DNA of 32,492 nucleotides from an uncultured Porphyromonadaceae bacterium (GTDB lineage Bacteria; Bacteroidota; Bacteroidia; Bacteroidales; Muribaculaceae). The notes under the pieces are model-generated. The model did not search any database, was not told the origin of the DNA, and worked only from the letters and a program-made list of their open reading frames with translations. The stretch's first letter is position 1. Each line of letters opens with the position of its first letter. This document shows, in pieces, positions 21,922 through 30,350 of the stretch. Position numbers and translations under genes: made by a program. The stretch is taken from NCBI GenBank assembly GCA_947178245.1, contig CAMWXO010000003.1, positions 1 to 32,492 on the forward strand. Direction: 5' to 3'.

Positions 21922-23826
21922 TCACTCGATGGTGATGTCGGTCACCGTGATGTTGGCACCCACGATCACCAAGCCGCCGTTGCTGTTGATGTCGTCGAGC
22001 ACGTTTGCCGGCAGATCGAATGCCATTACTGATTCCTCGCCTGTGAGATCAATCTGGTCGTAGGCTGCGCTGTTTGGCAGGCTCCCCCAGTCCTGTCCGT
22101 GGCGGAGACCTATGAAGGCCCACTGTCCGGGAGTGTTGATGGAGAGGTAGAAGCGTATCACCGAGTCAGGCTTCACCGAAGTCCAGTCGAAGCCGCCCCA
22201 TGCGAGGGTCTGGTCGCCCGACCAGTCGTTGAATACCATCGAGCCGCTCCAGATCGAGGTCTCGTTGCCTTTCTTGTATTCGATCATGGTCAGAGTGTAG
22301 CCGTCGCCATAGAATGTGAAGCCCGATTCCTGAATGGCAGCGACGTCGGCTGCGGTCACGTCAAACGATAATTCCGTCACGCCTGCCGGCACCGTGAGGA
22401 TGGCCGGGTCATCGGAATTGATATACTCATGGTTCTTCAGGTTATCGAAAGGAGTAGTCCAGTCGCCCGAGCGGGTAAGCTTGATCATGGCGCCTGAAGG
22501 ATTGTCGAAATGCAGGGTGAGCACGCCGGGTTCGGTGAAGACTTCCTTAGTCCAGTAGTCCCAGTCGGCACCGCTCCAGGTGTAGATACCGAACGAGCCG
22601 TTCCAGCCGGCGCATTCCACATTGCCCTGCCATACCACATTGCCCATCTTCTTCAGCGAGATGGAAGGAGTCTCGATGCTGATGGAATTGTTCTGGACTA
22701 TGCGGATGTTGCCGTCGAGCATTCCGTCGAAGACGTTGAAGGTGATTGTCTCCGCGTCTACAAGCGTGTATGCCTTCGATGGCGCGCTCTCGCCCGGGAA
22801 GTAGAACTCACGTATGCGGTCGAAATTCTTGCCCTTGAGGGTGATGAGGTCGCCGGCCATCACGTCTTTCACTCCGTCGGCCTTGCCGTTGATGGAATAC
22901 ACCTCCACCGTAGGCACAGCGTAGGCCGGACTATTGACTTTGGCGCCTGAATACTGGGTGAGCGTCACCTCACCCGAGCAGCATTCCTCGGGCACCTGCA
23001 CCCTGATTTCAGTGCCGTCGGCGTTCACCTCAAACGGCATGTCGATGCCGGCGGGGAACGTCACGCTCTCCACAAGCTGGAGACACTCGCCCTTGATCGT
23101 CATGAAGTCGCCAAACTCGTAGACCTCGCCGTTAGCCGCATTCTTGTCGAGCGATGCGACGGATGCGGTGTGGATGGTCACGTCGTAGACGAATTCCTGC
23201 GGGTTTGACTCGTCGCCGTCGCTGAGCACGAGAGTGCCCGAAACAGCGGCCACAGGCACCTGAATCTGCGCCTCAACGCGGTTCACCTTCAGGAAGTCGG
23301 CCGATTCCACCACCACGCCATCGGAGAAGGTGGCTGAGGCGATATTCCAGACATAGTCGCCCTTCACGGTGATTATGTCGCCGGCAGTGAGGTCGGTGAG
23401 CGGGCTCACTGATTCTATTTCGATAGTCTCCTCGAAAGTGATGGTGGAAAGCGAGGTTACGGTCGCTCCGCTTCCTGTGAGCAGCGACACGTGTCCGGCA
23501 AGTGCGAGTTCAGGCACCGTCACGGTGATTTCCTCGTTGCCGTCGCGGTTGAAGTCATATACCTCGATAGTGCTGCGCTCTTCCGAAGCGATATCCTTGG
23601 CCCCGGGGAAGACCACAGCCTTCACCTGATTGAGATTCGTGCCGGAGATTCTGATCTGATCTCCGCGCGTGACGGGCATCGGCCCCATAGCCACGATGTT
23701 GACGCCACTCTTGTTGTAGGGGTTGGTGTCGAGAGTGTCATCGCTACACGACGAGAGGGTCACGGAGCCCGCCGCCATCAGCGCCGCGAGAGCCGCCACG
23801 CTCGAATATTTGAATATAGTGTTCAT
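21922..23826 (-). CDS. large surface glycan-binding lipoprotein with four IPT domains and two tandem C-terminal modules
   Basis: A 634-residue lipoprotein (Cys27 in SSCSDD, acidic after the Cys, so probably surface-exposed). Four IPT/TIG beta-sandwich domains follow at about residues 43-130, 132-215, 216-300 and 301-390. They start from patterns such as VTRGDQIRISGTNL, LTAGDIITVKGDYV and VMAGDLITLKGKNF. Two modules of about 110-130 residues then make up the C-terminus (about 393-523 and 525-634). Each starts with a [V/I]W-G motif, has tryptophans at similar places and ends with a T-x-I-E type strand. They look like carbohydrate-binding beta-sandwiches. It occupies the place of a SusE/F-like or SGBP gene and should hold mannan at the surface. 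Confidence 0.8.
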   Translation of the reverse strand: MNTIFKYSSVAALAALMAAGSVTLSSCSDDTLDTNPYNKSGVNIVAMGPMPVTRGDQIRISGTNLNQVKAVVFPGAKDIASEERSTIEVYDFNRDGNEEITVTVPELALAGHVSLLTGSGATVTSLSTITFEETIEIESVSPLTDLTAGDIITVKGDYVWNIASATFSDGVVVESADFLKVNRVEAQIQVPVAAVSGTLVLSDGDESNPQEFVYDVTIHTASVASLDKNAANGEVYEFGDFMTIKGECLQLVESVTFPAGIDMPFEVNADGTEIRVQVPEECCSGEVTLTQYSGAKVNSPAYAVPTVEVYSINGKADGVKDVMAGDLITLKGKNFDRIREFYFPGESAPSKAYTLVDAETITFNVFDGMLDGNIRIVQNNSISIETPSISLKKMGNVVWQGNVECAGWNGSFGIYTWSGADWDYWTKEVFTEPGVLTLHFDNPSGAMIKLTRSGDWTTPFDNLKNHEYINSDDPAILTVPAGVTELSFDVTAADVAAIQESGFTFYGDGYTLTMIEYKKGNETSIWSGSMVFNDWSGDQTLAWGGFDWTSVKPDSVIRFYLSINTPGQWAFIGLRHGQDWGSLPNSAAYDQIDLTGEESVMAFDLPANVLDDINSNGGLVIVGANITVTDITIE

Positions 23827-23848
23827 TTCTGTCAGTGTTAGGATTTGA

Positions 23849-25159
23849 TTATTTCAGTGGCACGGCGCGGATATTGTCGATTTTTATCACGGGATTGCAC
23901 TCGGTGCCGCTGATACCGCCGCCCCACACGAAGATCGTGAGCGTGGCGAAATGATCCGGAGTGAGGCTGCCGGCCGAAGGGCCTCCCTCGTTATCGAACG
24001 AGAATGCCGAGAAGGGCACGGTCACTGTCACCCACTTGTCGCCGGTGTCGTAGCTTCCGGTGGTCTGCCAGGGGCGATAGAGGGCGCGCGGCAGCAGGTC
24101 GGGAGTCTCGTGGAAGAACTGATTGTTGGCATCCGTGAGCTGCACTGCCGAGTAGGGAGCGAAGATTATCTGCATGGCGCAGGCGCTCCATGGGTTGGCC
24201 GTGGGAATGCACATCTCGAACTTGAGGCCCATGTTCTCAAAGTCTGAGAAGTTCACGAGGTCGGTGAGCAGCATTCCCTGTCCGCTCGTGGGGAAGGAAT
24301 TGACTCCCAGGCCCCAGTCGCCGGGCCAGTATTCGAGCGAGAAGTTCTGGTCGCCCCAGCTGGTATCGTCGAGAGTGACGGATGGGTCGCCGAGCTGCAC
24401 ATATTTACCCGAAAGGCTCCATTCGTCGGCCTTAGCCTCCTGGGCGTGCCAGCAGTTGTTTGCGAAGTCGAGTCCTGTCATTCCGTCGAAGTCGAAGAGC
24501 ATGCCGCGCGTGTCGTGATAGTAAAAGTTTGAGCGTCCCTCGCCGTAGATGGTCGATACGAATATGCGGCCCTCTTCCTCCGCTCCTTCGGGAACGGTGA
24601 ATTCGATCTGCGACTGCGATATCGAGGTGATGTTTGCCTCAGGCACCTTGATGCCTCCGGGCATCGTGATGGTGAGCGGCACGTTGGGGTCATCTATGAA
24701 ATAGTTTCCTGTGATGGTTACGGTCTCGCCGGGACGCGCATACTCGTTGGAGAACGACACCACGGCCGGGCCGGGCACATTCACCTTGAAAGGATATTCC
24801 ACATGATGGCCGTCTTTGGTAGTCATGAAGATTTTGTTGCTCACTTCGGCGGGGATGTTTCCCGGCACGGTGACCACGAGCGTGTGGTCGGTGATGAGCG
24901 ACGTGTTGAGTATGGCCTTCTGGTCGTTGAAATACATCTCCCGGATCGATGTGAGGTTCTCTCCCACGAGGCAGATGGTCTTGTCGAGAAGGGCGCCGGT
25001 GATCAGAGAGTCGGCGGCGGCAGGATCGGTGGTGCGCACGAACTTGATCGTGGGCACTCCATCGGTGAGTTCAAATGCGTTGGGGGTGTCGTCGCAAGAG
25101 GCGAGTGAGAGGCCCGCGGCCATAAGAGCGACGCCCGGCATCCAGTTATATAGTTTCAT
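23849..25159 (-). CDS. surface glycan-binding lipoprotein (SGBP) with IPT domains
   Basis: A 436-residue lipoprotein (Cys22 in LASCDD, followed by acidic residues, typical for surface display). Two IPT/TIG-like domains occupy about residues 35-130 (KTICLVGENLTSIREMYFND) and 131-215 (YARPGETVTITGNYFID). The C-terminal half (about 220-436) forms a beta-sandwich-like region beginning MLFDFDGMTGLD, rich in Trp and Tyr (LEYWPGDWGLG, RPWQTTGSYDTGDKWVTVTVPF) and ending in KIDNIRAVP. This matches the glycan-binding domain of SGBP-B-like proteins. Gene order directly after susD (20-base gap) supports the role. Ligand is inferred to be beta-mannan or glucomannan. Confidence 0.85.
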   Translation of the reverse strand: MKLYNWMPGVALMAAGLSLASCDDTPNAFELTDGVPTIKFVRTTDPAAADSLITGALLDKTICLVGENLTSIREMYFNDQKAILNTSLITDHTLVVTVPGNIPAEVSNKIFMTTKDGHHVEYPFKVNVPGPAVVSFSNEYARPGETVTITGNYFIDDPNVPLTITMPGGIKVPEANITSISQSQIEFTVPEGAEEEGRIFVSTIYGEGRSNFYYHDTRGMLFDFDGMTGLDFANNCWHAQEAKADEWSLSGKYVQLGDPSVTLDDTSWGDQNFSLEYWPGDWGLGVNSFPTSGQGMLLTDLVNFSDFENMGLKFEMCIPTANPWSACAMQIIFAPYSAVQLTDANNQFFHETPDLLPRALYRPWQTTGSYDTGDKWVTVTVPFSAFSFDNEGGPSAGSLTPDHFATLTIFVWGGGISGTECNPVIKIDNIRAVPLK

Positions 25160-25179
25160 TTGCTTCTATATTGATAGTG

Positions 25180-26916
25180 TTAGTAGGTGTAGAGGGCACG
25201 TACGTCCTCATGTATCGCGGGCTCCTTCAGGTTGGGATTAAACACGAGGTCTTCCGTGGGGAAGGGCACCGTGAATGTCTCCCGTGTCACGTTCGGCTTC
25301 TCGGCCGCAGTGTCGTAGTATGTAGTGGAGGGATCCAGATTCCATGTGCCTGTTTCGTAATAAAGCTTAGCCACTTCGTTGTATCCGTTGAAAGCGGCGC
25401 GGCGCTGATTCTGAATCTCGCTGATCGCGCGCTCGGGATCATAGTAGGAAAGGCGCACGAAGTCATACCAGCGGTCGCCTTCGCAGGCAAGTTCGAGGCG
25501 GCGTTCTTTCCAGACGTCGTCGAAAGTGATCGATGTCTTGGGTGTAGCTGTCGGAATGGCGCGCGAACGCACGGCGTTGAAAGCCGCCAGAGCGGAAGCG
25601 TCGGTAGTGCTGCCGGCGGTTCCCATCTTTGCCTCCGCATATATGAGGTAGACGTCGGCGAGACGCAGGATATGTGTTGCGAGGCCGTTGGCCATCATGG
25701 CCGGAGAGGTGCCGAGCGCCTGCACATGGTCGTAGGTGTTGCCGTAGAGATGCTTCACGCAGTTTGATCCTGTGGGGCACTGCCAGCTTCCGCCGGGGCC
25801 GCCCTTGCCGTAGTCCTCATAGTCGTAGACGAAGCGGAGATAGTCGAATCCGCCCTTGTCAGTCCAGAAATATTCATATACGTCGCCTACGAGCATCATT
25901 GTGGCCTTGCGGCGAGTGTCGATGTCGGAACGCAATGTCGGGTCGTCGATCGCCGATACTCCGAAGGCATCCTGCAGGTCTACCGACGGGCCTCCCCAGC
26001 CTCCCCAGGTGTCGCCGAATTCGGTGAAGCCCGTCAGCGCCAGGTCGCTCTGCAGGGTATTCTGCTGAGTCCAGGGGTCACGTGCCGAACTCCAGCGCCA
26101 TGCTATCAGCGACTCGTCTGAGATATTGTTCTGCATCCTGAAGATGTCGGAATAGACGGGCATCAGGCTGCGTCCGGAGTTGTCTATGACGTCTTTGGCA
26201 TATCCGGCGGCCTTGTCGAGGTCGGCCTGCGAGAGCGAACCCGTCACTCCTGCCTTAGTCAGATACACTTTGGCCAGAAGACCTTCGGCGCAGTAGTAGT
26301 CGATGCGGCCGGCCTGCTTGGCCTGCTTCGGCAGAAGCTCCAGCGCCTTCTCGAGCGTCATGATGATGTATTCGTAGACATCTTCACGCTGCACCTTGAA
26401 TTTTGAATTATAAGTGCCGTCTTCAAGTTCCTTGCTGTTGTCGTGGATGATGGGCACTTCGCCGTAGGTGCGCACCAGGAAGAAATAGGCGAGCGCCTTT
26501 AATGTGAGGCATTCTCCCTTGCATGCGTCCTTCACCGCGGGAGTCACGTCGCCGCCGGCATATTTCTCGAGGTTTGTATAGACGGTGTTGGCGTGGCCGA
26601 TCACAGACCAGAGGGAGTATGACATATTGATATTGTCGGTGTCCGTGCCGTTCACGCTCATCTCCTGATAGGGAGAGGAGCCCCAGTAGATGTTGCCCGA
26701 CATCACCTCGCCCATCTTGATGAAGCCGCGCTGGAAGTCATACCAGGGTGAGTTGTAGAGATAGTTCACACCCTGATAGCACTGTTCGTCGGTCTTGTAG
26801 AACACGGCCACGTTGTAGTTGTCTTCCGAAGGGCGGTTGAGGAAGTCCTCACACGAGGAAAGACTCATGGCTGCAGCTGCGAACAGGGGCAGATATTTGA
26901 GATTCTTTATTTTCAT
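25180..26916 (-). CDS. SusD/RagB-family glycan-binding lipoprotein
   Basis: A 578-residue lipoprotein (lipobox LSSC, Cys22, followed by EDFLNRPSED, the usual SusD N-terminus). The N-terminal SusD-like segment (about 40-215) contains the TPR-like helices with LKALAYFFLVRTYGEVPI, a family hallmark. The RagB/SusD C-terminal part includes RLADVYLIYAEAKMG and SITFDDVWKERRLELACEGDRWYDFVRL, both diagnostic. It forms the lid of the SusC transporter on the cell surface and binds the incoming oligosaccharide. Separated by 18 bases from susC and 20 bases from the SGBP gene. Length is normal. Confidence 0.95.
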   Translation of the reverse strand: MKIKNLKYLPLFAAAAMSLSSCEDFLNRPSEDNYNVAVFYKTDEQCYQGVNYLYNSPWYDFQRGFIKMGEVMSGNIYWGSSPYQEMSVNGTDTDNINMSYSLWSVIGHANTVYTNLEKYAGGDVTPAVKDACKGECLTLKALAYFFLVRTYGEVPIIHDNSKELEDGTYNSKFKVQREDVYEYIIMTLEKALELLPKQAKQAGRIDYYCAEGLLAKVYLTKAGVTGSLSQADLDKAAGYAKDVIDNSGRSLMPVYSDIFRMQNNISDESLIAWRWSSARDPWTQQNTLQSDLALTGFTEFGDTWGGWGGPSVDLQDAFGVSAIDDPTLRSDIDTRRKATMMLVGDVYEYFWTDKGGFDYLRFVYDYEDYGKGGPGGSWQCPTGSNCVKHLYGNTYDHVQALGTSPAMMANGLATHILRLADVYLIYAEAKMGTAGSTTDASALAAFNAVRSRAIPTATPKTSITFDDVWKERRLELACEGDRWYDFVRLSYYDPERAISEIQNQRRAAFNGYNEVAKLYYETGTWNLDPSTTYYDTAAEKPNVTRETFTVPFPTEDLVFNPNLKEPAIHEDVRALYTY

Positions 26917-26934
26917 GATTGTGTGTCCTTGAGG

Positions 26935-29900
26935 TTAGAAAGAGATGTTGAGGCCGAAGGTGTAAGTGATCGGCGAGGGATAGCGGCCATTGTCGAGGCC
27001 GAACACGAGGCCGGAAGAGTCCTGCGTTGAGGCTCCCACTTCGGGATCATAGCCTGAATACTTCGTGAAGGTGTGGATATTCTGCACGTTGAAGTAGAGA
27101 CGAAGATTCTCGAGATGCCATTTCTTCACGAGGCGTGTCGGGAACGTGTAGCCCAGAGCGATATTCTTTATTCTGATATAGCTTCCGTCTTCCACATAGC
27201 GGTCAGATACGCGGTCGTTGTCGTTGGGGTCGGATGTCGAGGCGCGCGGGATGCGGGTGTCGGGATTGGCCACCACTACATTGGAGGGATCATAGATCCA
27301 GTCGTGTACGCTGCTGCCATATTCGCCATTGAGAGGCATGAGGATGGCGTGCTGGCTGACAGTGGTGAGCTGGTTGGCCCACGCGCTCTTCATGTTGGTG
27401 AGGCTCATCGAGAGATAATTGAACACGTCATTACCGTAAGAGCCGTTGATGAAGATGTTGAGGTCAAACCCTTTCCAGCGGAAGGTATTGTTGAAGCCGA
27501 AGGTGAACTTGGGCAGCGGATTGCCTATCACGGTGCGGTCGTCTTCAGTGATTTTGCCGTCGCCATTGAGATCCTTGAACTTGATATCGCCGATATACGT
27601 GGTGGTGTAGGGGTGATATACTCCGTCGGAGGGAGTGGAGGCCACAGGCTTCGGAGAGTTGATCAGGTCGTCATAGTCCTTATAGACGCCGTCGGTCACA
27701 TAGCCGTAGAAGTTATAGAGGGGCTTGCCTACTTCCGAGACAGACACCACGTCGCTCCACTGGCCGTAGCCCACGAGGTTGGCGTTTTCTGTGCCTGAAA
27801 GTGCCACGAGCTTGTTTTCGTTGAAAGAGATCTGGAAGTTTGACTCCCATTCAAATTCGCCTACGAAGGGACGTCCGGTCAGGTCGAACTCGAGGCCCCG
27901 GTTGCGTATCTCGCCATAGTTGCCCTTTGGCGCTGCGAGAGCCGACGAGCCGTTGCCCTGCGTACCCATATATGAGGGCAGCTGCATCGACATGAGCATG
28001 TCTTTCGATGTCTTGATGTAAGCGTCGGCGGTGAAGACGATGCGGTTGTTGAGGAAAGCGAGGTCGATACCTATGTTCTCCTGCACCTGTGTCTCCCACT
28101 TGATGCCGGTGTTGGGGATATTGGCCGGACGATAGCCCATACCGAGAGCGGAGGGCATGCGCGAGATTGCCGCACCCCAGGCATAGCCGCCGATGTTGGA
28201 GTTACCGGTCTGGCCCCAGCCGAGGCGGATTTTGCCGTTGGTGAACCAGTCGGCTGTGCTTTCCATAAACTTCTCGTTGGAGAATCGCCATGCGGCGGCC
28301 ACCGAATTGAAGCCTGCCCAGCGGTTGGAGGGGCCGAAGTTCGAGCTGCCGTCGTAGCGGAAAGTGTATGTGAGGAGATAACGGTCGTCCCAGTTAAGGG
28401 TCTCGCGGGTGAAGAAAGAGGCCATAGCCGAGCTTCCCCATCCGGCGCTGATAGTGGCTGTGCCGGCGCCGAGCGCCGGATTGTGCACCTCGTTTGAGGG
28501 GAGGTTGGTGTTGAAGATGCCGGTATAGTTATAGTTCGATTCCCAGCATTCCTGACCCACCATCGCGGTGAAGTTCAGTTTAGACACGTGCCCGTTGTAG
28601 GTGACGTAGTTTTTCAGCGCCCAGAACCACGACGAGTTCTTGTTGATGCCGGACTCGTTCGACTGGCGCACCCAGCTTCCGAGATCGACCGTAGGCTTGA
28701 AGCGGTCAGATTTCGAGTTGGAGACATCATAGTCGAGCTCAGCATGCCACGTGAGGTTCTTGATCGGAGTCACGTCGAAGAAGAAATTACCGGTCAGCTT
28801 GTTTCGGCCAAGTTTCACCTCGTCGGTGAGGGCGAGGGCTACCGGGTTGGGGTTTGAGTAGCCTTCGCGCACCACCGAGCTATAGTTGCCGTCCACGTCA
28901 TAGATAGGTATGTCGGGGAGCGTGGTGAGCGAATATGTCACGATACCGTTCTCGCCGTCGGCGAGTTTCAGGTCTTCGTTGGTGTTGCTGTAGGTGGCGC
29001 TCATTCCGAACTTGAGCCATGACTTGAGCTGGGCGTCCATGTTGGCGCGCACGCTGAAACGACGGAAATCGGAGCCGATGATGGTACCGTCCTGATACAT
29101 GTAGTTGCCCGAGACGTAATACTGCACCTTATCGGTGCCACCCTGTGCCGACACCTGATGCTGCGTCATCATGGCGGTGCGGAATATGGCGTCCTGCCAG
29201 TTCGTGCCGAGACCGAGGATTGAGGGGTCTGCATAATACTCGTTGTTGGCCTGCTGCCCCATGTGGACAAGGTCATTGTAATAGGTTGCGAACTCGCGCA
29301 GGTTCATCATGTCGAGCCTCTTGCCCTGGCGCTGCACTCCGACCGAGCCTTCGTAAGTGAACTTGGCTTGTCCGGCCTTGCCGCGCTTGGTGGTGATGAG
29401 CACAACGCCGTTGGCGCCCTGCGCGCCGTAGATGGCGGTAGCGGAAGCATCCTTGAGCACTTCCATCGAGATGATGTCGGAGGGGTTGATGGTGGAGAGG
29501 GGTGACACGGTCGATACCTTACCGTTGCCAAGGGCGTCGCCCAGACCGAAATCATAGCCTGAGTTGCCGCCGCCCTGCACTATCACGCCGTCGATGACGT
29601 AGAGCGGTTCGGCACCGGCATTGATTGTGGCCTGACCGCGCACACGGATCGAGGAGCTGGAGCCCGGGGCTCCGGAAGTGGCCATTGCCGTCACGCCCGC
29701 AGCGCGTCCCTGAAGGCTTTGGTCGAGGTTAGTGATGGTGGAGCCCTTGATGGCCGACTCTGTGAGTGAAGACGATGCGCCCGCGAGGTCGCTCTTCTTC
29801 ATTGAGCCGTAGCCCACCACAACAAGATCGTCGAGCGACTGCGCGTCTTCGTGCATCTTCACCTCGATGGAAGTGCGCCCTTTCAGGGCCACCTCCTCAT

Positions 29901-30153
29901 TGGCGAGTCCTACGTATGAAAACTGCAGTGTCGCGTTTGCGTTCTTTACACTTATCGAGAAGTGTCCGTCGAGGTCTGTCACCGCGACCGACTTGGTGCC
30001 CTTCTCGCGCACGGTGGCCCCGATCACGGGGTCGCCGTTGTCTTCAAGAACTATGCCCGTGACCGTGGTCTGGGCAGCCGCCGCGGCAGCCGTGACGAGC
30101 ATCACGAGCCATAAGGCCAGCCGGCGAAATCCGGAAGTTAGTTTTGCATTCAT
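26935..30153 (-). CDS. SusC/RagA-family TonB-dependent oligosaccharide transporter
   Basis: A 1072-residue outer-membrane transporter. I start at the ATG at 30153, because an in-frame ATG at 30192 lies upstream of the transcript start predicted near 30186. Order of parts: signal peptide (MNAKLTSGFRRLALWLVMLV..., cleavage near AAAQ), a carboxypeptidase-D-like domain (TVTGIVLEDNGDPVIGATV, about 30-105), a TonB-box region (DDLVVVGYGSMKKSDLAGA), the plug with LYVIDGVIV and LKDASATAIYGAQGANGVVLITTK, and a long beta-barrel ending in YTFGLNISF with a terminal Phe. It imports mannan-derived oligosaccharides with SusD, using the TonB system. First gene of the PUL. Confidence 0.95.
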   Translation of the reverse strand: MNAKLTSGFRRLALWLVMLVTAAAAAAQTTVTGIVLEDNGDPVIGATVREKGTKSVAVTDLDGHFSISVKNANATLQFSYVGLANEEVALKGRTSIEVKMHEDAQSLDDLVVVGYGSMKKSDLAGASSSLTESAIKGSTITNLDQSLQGRAAGVTAMATSGAPGSSSSIRVRGQATINAGAEPLYVIDGVIVQGGGNSGYDFGLGDALGNGKVSTVSPLSTINPSDIISMEVLKDASATAIYGAQGANGVVLITTKRGKAGQAKFTYEGSVGVQRQGKRLDMMNLREFATYYNDLVHMGQQANNEYYADPSILGLGTNWQDAIFRTAMMTQHQVSAQGGTDKVQYYVSGNYMYQDGTIIGSDFRRFSVRANMDAQLKSWLKFGMSATYSNTNEDLKLADGENGIVTYSLTTLPDIPIYDVDGNYSSVVREGYSNPNPVALALTDEVKLGRNKLTGNFFFDVTPIKNLTWHAELDYDVSNSKSDRFKPTVDLGSWVRQSNESGINKNSSWFWALKNYVTYNGHVSKLNFTAMVGQECWESNYNYTGIFNTNLPSNEVHNPALGAGTATISAGWGSSAMASFFTRETLNWDDRYLLTYTFRYDGSSNFGPSNRWAGFNSVAAAWRFSNEKFMESTADWFTNGKIRLGWGQTGNSNIGGYAWGAAISRMPSALGMGYRPANIPNTGIKWETQVQENIGIDLAFLNNRIVFTADAYIKTSKDMLMSMQLPSYMGTQGNGSSALAAPKGNYGEIRNRGLEFDLTGRPFVGEFEWESNFQISFNENKLVALSGTENANLVGYGQWSDVVSVSEVGKPLYNFYGYVTDGVYKDYDDLINSPKPVASTPSDGVYHPYTTTYIGDIKFKDLNGDGKITEDDRTVIGNPLPKFTFGFNNTFRWKGFDLNIFINGSYGNDVFNYLSMSLTNMKSAWANQLTTVSQHAILMPLNGEYGSSVHDWIYDPSNVVVANPDTRIPRASTSDPNDNDRVSDRYVEDGSYIRIKNIALGYTFPTRLVKKWHLENLRLYFNVQNIHTFTKYSGYDPEVGASTQDSSGLVFGLDNGRYPSPITYTFGLNISF

Positions 30154-30189
30154 GAATATTGAGGTTAGTAAAAAGGTCGGTAGATGTCG

Positions 30190-30221
30190 CAAAATTAATG
30201 CAGGTGTAGAGTTATCTTTAA
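30190..30221 (-). promoter_or_regulatory. promoter of the mannan PUL
   Basis: On the minus strand, a perfect -7 TAATTTTG (30190-30197). At 20 bp upstream there is only TTAA (30218-30221), a poor -33 box, as expected for an activator-dependent promoter. The start would be near 30186, with a leader of about 32 bases to the ATG at 30153. Confidence 0.5.
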
Positions 30222-30225
30222 TATT

Positions 30226-30255
30226 ATTTTATCAAAATCTATTCATTTTATCAAA
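30226..30255. repeat. direct repeat upstream of susC, candidate activator site
   Basis: The 11-mer ATTTTATCAAA occurs twice (30226-30236 and 30245-30255), 19 bases apart start to start, centred at roughly -45 and -64 from the predicted PUL transcript start. This places both copies on similar faces of the helix, where a class-II type activator such as a hybrid two-component or AraC-type protein would bind. Confidence 0.55.
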
Positions 30256-30350
30256 TTATTGCAAAAAAAGCATCTTGCCGCCGCTCCTGACGCCGGCATA
30301 GTGGCACCGGGCATGGCAATATCCGGCGCATTGCTTACGTTATTTCCAAT

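Noticed and set aside
27073..27798. 241-codon open frame on the + strand inside susC
   Set aside because: Antisense shadow of a conserved beta-barrel region; no recognisable protein.
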